This document shows, piece after piece, positions 25,878 to 33,779 of a stretch of DNA of 64,000 nt. This DNA comes from Pedobacter sp. PF22-3 (lineage in GTDB: Bacteria; Bacteroidota; Bacteroidia; Sphingobacteriales; Sphingobacteriaceae), in NCBI RefSeq assembly GCF_026239555.1, contig NZ_JAPIVP010000009.1, positions 62,001-126,000 of the forward strand, written 5' to 3'. The first letter of the stretch is position 1. Every line of letters starts with the position of its first letter. The notes beneath the pieces were generated by a model that was given only the letters and a program-made list of their open reading frames with translations, made no database searches and was not told where the DNA came from. The position numbers and the translations under genes were made by a program.

Positions 25878-27149
25878 ATGGCATTAAGCAGAATCTGGTC
25901 GGCATTTATTATTGTGGCTATTGTTGTAGCAAGTATTAAATGTTTCTTTTTCGGACACAGCGATATTTTTAACTGGATGGTGATCGGGAAATCATCCGAT
26001 CCTTTAAATCCTTTAAAATTAGATGGTATTATAGAAACCTGCTGGATTGCGGTTGACCTTTGCATTAAATTAGTGGGAACATTGGCTTTATTTATGGGTT
26101 TAATGAGCATTGCAGAAAAAGCAGGCGGTATCCGTTTATTATCCAGAATTATTGGTCCTTTCTTTTCTAAACTTTTTCCCGAAATTCCGAAAGGACACCC
26201 TTCTATGGGGCATATGATCATGAATTTCTCTGCCAATTTATTAGGTTTAGATAATGCGGCCACGCCATTTGGTATCAAAGCGATGGAAAGTTTGCAAGAG
26301 TTAAATCCAAATAAAGACGTAGCCAGCAATTCGCAGATTATGTTTTTATGCCTGCATGCGGCTGGTTTATGTTTAATTCCTGTGAGTGTAATTGCCATCA
26401 GGTCAACTCAGAATGCGCAAGATCCTACCGATATTTTTATCCCCTGCTTAATCGTCACCTTTGTTGGTACCATGGCGGCCATGCTTATTGTATCTTTTAA
26501 ACAAAAAATAAATTTACTGCAACCCGTAATTATTACCTGGGTATTAAGTATCTCAGCAGTTATTGGTTTACTGGTTTGGTATGTAAGTAAGTTAAATGCA
26601 GAAAGTATAAAATCATTTTCTGGTTTACTAAGCGGTGGAATAATTTTATTGATCTTTTTATTGATCGTATTGGGCGCACTATACAAAAAAATAGATGTTT
26701 TTGATGCATTTATTGATGGTGCCAAAGGTGGATTTGAAACTGCTTTAAAAATTATCCCTTATCTGGTTGGTATTTTAGTTGCGGTAAGTATGCTGAGAAC
26801 AAGCGGCACTTTTGATGTGATCATGAGCGGCATTAAAAACATGTTTGTATTTTTTGGAGCCGATACCAAATTTGTTGATGCATTACCAACAGCCTTAATC
26901 AGGCCTTTAAGTGGCGGTGCAGCCCGTGGCATGATGGTGAGCACCATGATTTCTAGCGGTCCAGATTCATTTGCAAGCAAACTTTCCGGGGTTTTTCAAG
27001 GCGCTTCTGATACTACTTTTTATGTGGTAGCGGTTTATTTCGGTGCTGTTGGGATAAAAAACACACGTTATGCCATTGGATCGATGTTATTGGCCGATTT
27101 AGTTGGTGTTTGTACCGCTATAGCACTTAGTTATATGTTTTTTGGATAG
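25878..27149 (+). CDS. SpmA-SpmB-type fused nucleoside-recognition (gate) domain membrane protein
   Basis: This is a 423-residue polytopic inner-membrane protein. The first half resembles spore maturation protein A (MALSRIWSAFIIV..., GLMSIAEKAGG, FSANLLGLDNAATPFGIKAM, FLCLHAAGLCLIPVS). The second half resembles SpmB (GAKGGFETALKIIPYLVGILVAVSMLR, LIRPLSGGAARGMM, SGVFQGASDTTFYVVAVYFGAVGI). Both carry the gate-type domain of nucleoside transporters. In Bacteroidota, which do not sporulate, this fusion is common and its substrate is unknown. It is single-gene by spacing. Confidence 0.9.
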   Translation: MALSRIWSAFIIVAIVVASIKCFFFGHSDIFNWMVIGKSSDPLNPLKLDGIIETCWIAVDLCIKLVGTLALFMGLMSIAEKAGGIRLLSRIIGPFFSKLFPEIPKGHPSMGHMIMNFSANLLGLDNAATPFGIKAMESLQELNPNKDVASNSQIMFLCLHAAGLCLIPVSVIAIRSTQNAQDPTDIFIPCLIVTFVGTMAAMLIVSFKQKINLLQPVIITWVLSISAVIGLLVWYVSKLNAESIKSFSGLLSGGIILLIFLLIVLGALYKKIDVFDAFIDGAKGGFETALKIIPYLVGILVAVSMLRTSGTFDVIMSGIKNMFVFFGADTKFVDALPTALIRPLSGGAARGMMVSTMISSGPDSFASKLSGVFQGASDTTFYVVAVYFGAVGIKNTRYAIGSMLLADLVGVCTAIALSYMFFG

Positions 27150-27157
27150 TTTTTTAA

Positions 27158-27266
27158 CCACAGAGGGCACAAAGGGGATAAAAAAAGTTCACTGAGCTGG
27201 GTTAAAAGTTAGATGATCATGCAAAGATCCCTTTCAGCATTAAATCTGGCGGGGATCTTTGCGTTT
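27158..27266. terminator. Convergent-gene region with ACCACAGAGGGCACA repeat and terminator hairpin
   Basis: After the SpmA/B stop, ACCACAGAGGGCACAAAGG matches a widely dispersed bacterial intergenic repeat type. Further on, GCAAAGATCCC (27221-27231) pairs perfectly with GGGATCTTTGC (27252-27262), a plausible bidirectional terminator between converging genes. Confidence 0.6.
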
Positions 27267-27300
27267 ATAGTGCTTTAATTAAACGAGGTTAAACTTTTTC

Positions 27301-28722
27301 TTAAGGCTTATCCCACCAAACCCGGGTATTTAAATCATCGCCCCCAAGGTAAGGAAAGCCTGCAATCGCCGCTTTATAATTCTCGGTATTGTTAGCCTGT
27401 TCCTGAGTAGGATATCCTTCTCTTCTGGGAATAAGTTTGCCGTTATTATTTGGAGGAGGGGCTAAAAAACTAGGGAAACCTGTTCTGCGCCATTCTGCCC
27501 AACCTTCGTAACCATGCATAAATAAATGAACCCAGCGCTGATTACCAATCTGTTCTAATGCATTTGCAGGATTATAAATTACACTAGCATTTAACTTGTA
27601 TGCTGCTAATCCACTGATATCATTATTATTCCATTGACGGATCGATTGTTCAATGGCCAAATCGTAATTGGTTTTTGCAGTCGCATCTCCTCCGCTTATC
27701 CACCCCCTCTTTGCAGCTTCTGCTAAAGCAAAAAGGGCCTGTGCATAGGTAACCAGATATACCGGCGAATTCTGCTGACGGATTGCTGTCCCCAATAAAG
27801 AATAGTTACCTGGCGTAACTGTAGTAGCTAAACCATAATCTAAACCAACGTAATTTCCCGCGTTATTCTTTGTTGCAAAAACAGGCAACCGTGGATCGTT
27901 TAATGGCAACATAAAATCGACAACAGGTTTACTCACTGCAAACCAGTTTCTACCCAATACAGTAAATGAATTATACCAATAATTCTCCTGGGCGGTAACA
28001 GCTAAATGAGGATAGGCCAAATTGTCAGTATTTGCCGTGATGATACCATTCGTAAAAGCCTTATTAAATTCGGCGCTTCCTGTGTTTGGGTCAACTTTAC
28101 TTAAGCGCAGGGCCATTAACAAATGAATCGTATTACCTAAACGTTTCCATTTCGATACATCTCCACCATAAACAATATCATTTTTTAAATTACCATTAAC
28201 TAATGATGCATTAGCTTCGTCAAGTAAGGTAAAAAGACTGTTGTAGATACTTTGTTGAGTATCGTACTTAGGCGTAAAATTTTCTTTTCCCTTCAAAGCT
28301 TCTGTATAGGGTAAGGGTCCCCAGCGATCTGTTGCATGCCATATAAAGTAAGCCTTTAATATTTTAGCTACAGCAATCTGGTTAGCGATTGGCCCTTCAC
28401 TCGCATCAAGAGCGGTATTGGTAATTACATTCTGTAAATTAATCAATGGCCCCTGGTATAAACCGTAAAAATTAAAATTGGTGGTTACATATCTGGAATT
28501 ATCAGGAAAAGAGGTATTGGATAAATATTGCGGATAGTGGACACCAAATGGAGACGAACTCAACGTTGGTAAAAATTGCTCTGAATTGGCTATTAACTGT
28601 GTGCCCGATGCCTTAGTAGGATTATTTGGATCTGTATTAATGGCACCATTAAATTTGTTGCAACTGCTAAATAAGGTTAAAACCGTTAAGCAGTAATATA
28701 TAGATTCGTGAATTTTTTTCAT
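27301..28722 (-). CDS. SusD/RagB-family nutrient-binding outer-membrane lipoprotein (SusD-like type 2)
   Basis: This is a 473-residue surface lipoprotein that caps the partner SusC transporter and binds its ligand. The lipoprotein signal is MKKIHESIYYCLTVLTLFSSCN with lipobox FSSC. The NTDPNNPTKAS start, the helical repeats with WHATDRWGPLPYTEAL, and the C-terminal QRWVHLFMHGYEGWAEWRRTGFP are typical of the SusD-like type 2 subfamily. That subfamily often serves oligopeptides or unknown ligands rather than starch. It lies 11 bases downstream of its SusC partner. No glycoside hydrolase is nearby. Confidence 0.93.
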   Translation of the reverse strand: MKKIHESIYYCLTVLTLFSSCNKFNGAINTDPNNPTKASGTQLIANSEQFLPTLSSSPFGVHYPQYLSNTSFPDNSRYVTTNFNFYGLYQGPLINLQNVITNTALDASEGPIANQIAVAKILKAYFIWHATDRWGPLPYTEALKGKENFTPKYDTQQSIYNSLFTLLDEANASLVNGNLKNDIVYGGDVSKWKRLGNTIHLLMALRLSKVDPNTGSAEFNKAFTNGIITANTDNLAYPHLAVTAQENYWYNSFTVLGRNWFAVSKPVVDFMLPLNDPRLPVFATKNNAGNYVGLDYGLATTVTPGNYSLLGTAIRQQNSPVYLVTYAQALFALAEAAKRGWISGGDATAKTNYDLAIEQSIRQWNNNDISGLAAYKLNASVIYNPANALEQIGNQRWVHLFMHGYEGWAEWRRTGFPSFLAPPPNNNGKLIPRREGYPTQEQANNTENYKAAIAGFPYLGGDDLNTRVWWDKP

Positions 28723-28733
28723 GGCTTTAAGAT

Positions 28734-31700
28734 TTAAAATTTAACGTTTAAAGTTAAACCGAAAGAACGTACGGTTTGCAATTCCCCTTTTTCAATCCAG
28801 CTAATTGCTGAACTACCTGATGAAAGTTCGGAAGGATCGACACCTTTAGGGGCCCTTTGCCAGATCATTACCGGGTTACGTGCCACAGCAGAAAGTTTAA
28901 TGGCTTTAAATGGTGTTTTGCTTAGAATTTTAGAATCGAAATTATAGCCTAAACTTAACTCACGGATTTTGATATAAGATGCATCATATATCCATTCATC
29001 GTAAAATTTTGTCCCCAGGTTTGTTCTATAATAGGTTCTGGCATCTACGTAGGCCGTAACAGGTTGCCCCGTAACAGAAGATATTCCCGAAACTTTTACA
29101 CCACCTCCATTTGCAATAGGTTCACGAACATTTACACCTTTATCATTAAGTGCAGCCGTAATTTCCGATTGACCAGATTTCGCCGCCAGCATTTGGCTCC
29201 AGCTAAAGAATTTACCGCCACTTTGGAAACTTAGCGCAGCGCCCAGATCGAACTTCCAGATCTTAAAATTATTGGTGATACCGCCCGTATAATTAGGCAC
29301 CACACTTCCAAAATTTACTCCATTTACAGAAATAGGCATATTATCTGCGCCTAAAAGAATTTCGCCAGTTGCAGGGTCGCGTTTATAACCCGGCCCAACT
29401 AAATTTCCGAAAGATTGATTTAGCGAAGAATTTAAAAAAATTGTTTGACTTGAATATACATTCTGATCTAGCTGATAAACATTAATTCCAGGATATAACT
29501 CTTTAATCGTATTTCTGTTTTTGGCATAATTCAGGCTGATATCCCAGGTAAATAATTTTGATTTAACCGGTTGGCCAAATAAGGTGAGCTCTAATCCTTT
29601 ATTCTCAATCAAGCCTGCATTAACCACATAAGTTTCATAGCCACTTGCCCCGGAAACGGATAAATTAATTACCTGGTTTTTATTTCGCTGTTGGTATAAG
29701 GTAAAATCGATTCCAACCCTGTTATTTAAAAACCTTAAATCTACACCAGCCTCATAAGAATTTGCAAAGGAAGGTTTAAGATCGGGATTTTTTAAAATAT
29801 CAGGTACTGTTAAAGAACTGATGGTTCCGCTTGTAGCAGGATATGGGCTACCAAAAGCATAGGTAATAGCGGTTTGAAAAGGATCGAAATCAGAACCGGC
29901 TATGGCATAACTTGCACGCAATTTACCATATGTTAGTAATTTTGATTTGATGAGGTTACTAAACAAAAAGCTTCCTGAAACAGATGGATACCAATAAGAA
30001 TTATTAGCCGTAGGTAAAGCTGATGAGATATCATTACGGATAGAGGCATCCAGAAAATAAGTATCTTTAAAACCAAAGGAACCCATTGCATATATACTTC
30101 TCACCTGCTTTTGGCGTAGATATGAACTGCTGTTTGGCCGATCTACAGAAGCAGCGATGGTGTAAGTATTTGGACTAGACAAACCACCTACAGTACTTTG
30201 TGATGTTTGCGTAAACTTAGTAGTATACAGGTTGGCTCCGGCATTTACATTGATCGAAAAATCATCAATATTTTTATTGAACTGTGCCAAAAACTCGTAA
30301 TTATTATCTATTCCATCTGCTTTGGTTATGGCATAATTATCTAAATTACGGCCACCGAGAGGCTCTTTATGCGTGATATTCTGACTAAACATATCAGAAC
30401 GAACAAAACCACTGATTCTTAATTCAGGCAATACCTGGTAACTTATGTTTACATCACCAAATAAACGGTTGCGGTCATCATTATTCAATACTTCATAGGC
30501 ATCAAAAAATGGGTTGTTCCAATCACTGGGTTTATTATTGGTAATCACTCCGGCTGTATTTGGATTTACGTTCCAGTTTAAAATGGTGCCATCGGCATAG
30601 CGGTAATTTCTAAGGGTATTAATATCTAAATTACGCTGAAACCATTGTACAGCCCCGGTAAAAGAGCCCTGATAACCTTGGGTAGGTCTTTGTCCAGAAT
30701 TATTAGCATAATTTACATTTGCACCTACAGTAAGCTTTTTAGTTAAATCAAAAGTGGTACTTAAGCTTAAGTTATTTCTTTTTAACCAGGTATTTGGAAT
30801 GGTACCTTTTGTATAAGCATTGGTGTAGCCAATTTTGAAAGTAGAATTTTCTGAACCACCGGTAAGAAATATACCATTATTTATGTTTTGGCCTGTTTCA
30901 AAAAAGTCTTTAATGTTATTGGGTTGTGGTTCAAACGGACTTAATTGTCCATATGTTGGATCTTGCGGATAAAAGCTATTAATTTTTCTGATCGGGGTAC
31001 CATCCATTTTTGGTCCCCAGCTTTCGTCATTTCCATTTACATAATTTTGTCCATTGGTAAGTTTAGAAAAAACCTGACTGTTTCCTACTCCATAAATATT
31101 CTGTAAGGGTAAAAAATTGCCAATTTTATCTATAGTGTAGGCAGAACTGACATCAATCTGCATTTTAGCACCCTTGCCTCCTTTTTTAGTGGTAATTAAC
31201 AGCACACCATATTGCCCTCTTATACCATATAGTGCAGACGCAGCTGGTCCTTTTAAAACACTGATCGATTCGATATCATCAGGGTTAACATCCTGAGAAG
31301 TATTCCCATAATCTACACCATTTTCGCTACCACTAAAATTATTCTGTGTAATGGGTGTGCCATCAATCACGATTAAGGGAGAACCACCGCCAGTTAAGGA
31401 ATTTACACTTCGGATCTTAATTTTTTGTGTTCCGCCTAAATTTGCACCTGACGAGCCAGTTACCTGAACACCAGCTACTTTACCCGCCAATGAGCCGATA
31501 ACATTGGTTTCTTTGGTCATGGTTAATGCACCCCCATCAATCTTTTGGGTTGCATAACCAATCGACTTTTCAGATCGTTTAATACCTAAAGCCGTAACCA
31601 CTACATCAGAAAGATCTTTAGCATCGCTTAAAAGTTGAACATCAACACGTGTCCGTTCACCCACAACTACCTCTCGGGTTACAAAACCAATGGACTTAAA

Positions 31701-31910
31701 AATGAGTGTGGCATTATTTGATGCAACGGTAATACTATACGTGCCATCGCCAGTGGTAGAAGACCCTGTTGTACTGCCCTTAACCAGTACACTTACTCCC
31801 GGAATACCAACATTGCTACCATCAGTTACTTTGCCTTTTACAGTTATTTGGGCATAAGAAACGACATAAGATGTTAAAATCCCTAATAATATTAGTAATT
31901 TTTTGTTCAT
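28734..31910 (-). CDS. SusC/RagA-family TonB-linked outer-membrane transporter
   Basis: This is a 1058-residue outer-membrane importer. The signal peptide is MNKKLLILLGILTSYVVSYAQ. A carboxypeptidase-regulatory domain (about 23-100) starts ITVKGKVTDGSNVGIPGVSVLVKG. The plug (about 105-240) includes KDLSDVVVTALGIKRSEKSIGYA, GSPLIVIDGTPI and ISVLKGPAASALYG. A 22-strand barrel fills the rest and ends in a terminal Phe motif (GLTLNVKF). I start at ATG 31910, giving a proper signal peptide; the frame extends 16 codons upstream. It forms a SusC-SusD pair with the next gene. Confidence 0.95.
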   Translation of the reverse strand: MNKKLLILLGILTSYVVSYAQITVKGKVTDGSNVGIPGVSVLVKGSTTGSSTTGDGTYSITVASNNATLIFKSIGFVTREVVVGERTRVDVQLLSDAKDLSDVVVTALGIKRSEKSIGYATQKIDGGALTMTKETNVIGSLAGKVAGVQVTGSSGANLGGTQKIKIRSVNSLTGGGSPLIVIDGTPITQNNFSGSENGVDYGNTSQDVNPDDIESISVLKGPAASALYGIRGQYGVLLITTKKGGKGAKMQIDVSSAYTIDKIGNFLPLQNIYGVGNSQVFSKLTNGQNYVNGNDESWGPKMDGTPIRKINSFYPQDPTYGQLSPFEPQPNNIKDFFETGQNINNGIFLTGGSENSTFKIGYTNAYTKGTIPNTWLKRNNLSLSTTFDLTKKLTVGANVNYANNSGQRPTQGYQGSFTGAVQWFQRNLDINTLRNYRYADGTILNWNVNPNTAGVITNNKPSDWNNPFFDAYEVLNNDDRNRLFGDVNISYQVLPELRISGFVRSDMFSQNITHKEPLGGRNLDNYAITKADGIDNNYEFLAQFNKNIDDFSINVNAGANLYTTKFTQTSQSTVGGLSSPNTYTIAASVDRPNSSSYLRQKQVRSIYAMGSFGFKDTYFLDASIRNDISSALPTANNSYWYPSVSGSFLFSNLIKSKLLTYGKLRASYAIAGSDFDPFQTAITYAFGSPYPATSGTISSLTVPDILKNPDLKPSFANSYEAGVDLRFLNNRVGIDFTLYQQRNKNQVINLSVSGASGYETYVVNAGLIENKGLELTLFGQPVKSKLFTWDISLNYAKNRNTIKELYPGINVYQLDQNVYSSQTIFLNSSLNQSFGNLVGPGYKRDPATGEILLGADNMPISVNGVNFGSVVPNYTGGITNNFKIWKFDLGAALSFQSGGKFFSWSQMLAAKSGQSEITAALNDKGVNVREPIANGGGVKVSGISSVTGQPVTAYVDARTYYRTNLGTKFYDEWIYDASYIKIRELSLGYNFDSKILSKTPFKAIKLSAVARNPVMIWQRAPKGVDPSELSSGSSAISWIEKGELQTVRSFGLTLNVKF

Positions 31911-32031
31911 AATGAAAGATTTAGGTAATTGATTAGTTAAGTTGTTGTTAAAATACACAATTTAACCCAGCAAAATCCATTATGAAATTGATTGAGGAAA
32001 ATATAGAAAATAGAAATAGGGCCTAAAAAAC

Positions 32032-32060
32032 AAAATCCTGTAAATTATTTACAGGATTTT
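32032..32060. terminator. Terminator hairpin downstream of the 79-residue hypothetical gene
   Basis: AAAATCCTGTAAA (32032-32044) pairs perfectly with TTTACAGGATTTT (32048-32060) across a 3-base loop. It can work on either strand. Confidence 0.85.
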
Positions 32061-32087
32061 ATGCTTCAATATTTTTATGATGCGTTA

Positions 32088-32327
32088 CTAGCAGGAGGTT
32101 TGAGGAGATATTCTATTGATGATTTCATCAATTGCGTCAGGATCGATTACGGCATTTTTAGAAGCACACCATTTTTCTGTCTTATTATCTAACCAGATAC
32201 AGAAAGAGTGGTAACCATCTAAAACTACAGCATAGGTTTCATGAAAATCATCTTGAATACGCATGCAAAATCCCTTAAAAATTTTGCCTCTCACGTCAAA
32301 TTGCAGGGTGGAATAATTTTCTAACAT
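32088..32327 (-). CDS. Hypothetical protein (79 aa)
   Basis: I do not recognise the family. The protein has no signal or transmembrane segment. It shows a beta-rich first half (LQFDVRGKIFKGFCMRI, TYAVVLDGYHSFCIWLD) and a short C-terminal helix (DPDAIDEIINRI), with three Cys residues. A terminator lies directly downstream, supporting it as a real single gene. Confidence 0.6.
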   Translation of the reverse strand: MLENYSTLQFDVRGKIFKGFCMRIQDDFHETYAVVLDGYHSFCIWLDNKTEKWCASKNAVIDPDAIDEIINRISPQTSC

Positions 32328-32427
32328 GGCTCATTATATTTTAGGTTAATTTACAACAAAATATAAATGAGAATGTTTCGTTACTTTTAAGGAATTAACA
32401 ATTTATTCTTAAGCGTTGTGAATTAAA

Positions 32428-32868
32428 TTAACCTATGTTTAACATGTTCGAATAACCTTTAGCAATCAAGCGGTTTTTCGATGGCAAAGATATTTCACAT
32501 TGCAAATTTAAAATCGTGCGGCCTCTTTTCACAATCGAGGTTTCTGCAACAACTTCATCGCCCTCATTTGCCGGAGCAAAATAATCGATATAATTATTTA
32601 CGGTGGTATACCTTTCATTTAATCCCATCGTAAAAACCGTCGCACCAATCAGATCATCAATAATGCCTGCTGTTACGCCGCCATGCAAAATCTGATACGG
32701 ATTGGTCATTTCTTTACGGATAGTGTAGTGGCACACCAAGATACCATGCTCTGCTTTAATTAAAACCGGCGCCAGCCAGTTCATAAAGTTAGAGGGCGAA
32801 TCAGTAATTACCTTACCAATTGATTGTCTTAAAAAATGAAGTCGCTGCTCGCTCAAAGAGGCTTCCAT
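32428..32868 (-). CDS. PaaI-type hotdog-fold thioesterase
   Basis: This is a 146-residue cytoplasmic acyl-CoA thioesterase of the PaaI/4HBT group. NPYQILHGGVTAGIIDDLIGAT (about 57-78) contains the HGG catalytic-helix motif with the acidic residue a few positions later. The C-terminal strand GRTILNLQCEI is typical. The substrate cannot be told; PaaI members hydrolyse aryl- or medium-chain acyl-CoA. It appears to stand alone, preceded by the 0.9-kb repeat region. Confidence 0.85.
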   Translation of the reverse strand: MEASLSEQRLHFLRQSIGKVITDSPSNFMNWLAPVLIKAEHGILVCHYTIRKEMTNPYQILHGGVTAGIIDDLIGATVFTMGLNERYTTVNNYIDYFAPANEGDEVVAETSIVKRGRTILNLQCEISLPSKNRLIAKGYSNMLNIG

Positions 32869-32989
32869 AGCTATAAGTGTATAATAATTGATGCTTTAGG
32901 TAAAGATAGGAAAAATGAGGCACAGTCGCTAGAATGAAGGGTTAATAACCTTTATGTGATTATTTACATGAGCAAATACTTTTTACACA

Positions 32990-33680
32990 TTCGGAGCGCA
33001 GGGCTTTGTTTCTAAACCCGATTAAGCGAAATAGCCCGGAGCGTAGCGAGGACTATTAGCGAAAGCGGGACCAATGTATGCTCATTCCCCAAAAACCTTC
33101 ATCTTTAAATTACGAATACGTTAAATTTATTATTTGGAGCGCAAGGCTTGTACAAAACAATATGTTTCTTCCCGTTTTCCGCTTATACGCTTCGCTGCCT
33201 CGTGCCTCGTTGCTGCAGGGTAACGCTGCAACCGGGGCTAAATGGCCAATGCAGCATTTCATTTGTGTGGTTGGCAGGGTGCACAAACCCCTGTTTCTAA
33301 ACCTGATTGAGCGGAATAGCCCGGAGCGCAGCGAGGACTATTAGCGAAAGCGGGACTAGCGCCCGCCAAGGACCACTGTATGCCCATTTCCAAAAACCTT
33401 GACGAATACATTTAATTATTTAAAGCGCAGGGCCAGTACAAAAAACAAAGTTCCCTCCCATTTTCCGCTTATACGCTTCGCTGCCTCGTGCCTCGTTGCT
33501 GCAGGGTAACGCTGCAACCGGGGCTAAATGGCCAATGCAGCATTTCATTTGTGTGGTTGGCAGGGTGCATAAACCCCAGTTCCTAAACCTGATTGAGCGG
33601 AATAGCCCGGAACGTAGCGAGGACTATAAGCGAAAGCAGGACTAGCGCCCTCCAAGAACCACTAACGTTCATTTTCAAAT
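32990..33680. repeat. Tandem intergenic repeat, period about 286 bases, two full copies and one partial
   Basis: Near-identical blocks recur at a 286-base offset. CCGCTTATACGCTTCGCTGC starts at 33179 and 33465, and GATTGAGCGGAATAGCCCGG at 33305 and 33591. A third, partial copy (GATTAAGCGAAATAGCCC near 33020) lies another 285 bases upstream. Each unit has an internal GTTGC...GCAAC hairpin and a CAGCGAGGACTATTAGCGAAAGC stretch (20 bases shown in part). An 88-codon frame in one unit is not conserved. The whole 32869-33779 gap holds no supported gene. Confidence 0.85.
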
Positions 33681-33779
33681 AACCTGCATTCCATTAAAAG
33701 ATTGCTTCCCTGAAGAATTGGGGCAGACTGTGTTTCATCTTCGCAATGATGAAAAAAGATGACCAATAATTTTCTGCTC

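Noticed and set aside
32990-33680. Tandem repeats considered as a CRISPR array or a repeat-containing gene
   Set aside because: The period is 286 bases with near-identical units and no short repeat/variable spacer pattern, no cas genes, and the 88-codon frame in one unit is not preserved in the other.
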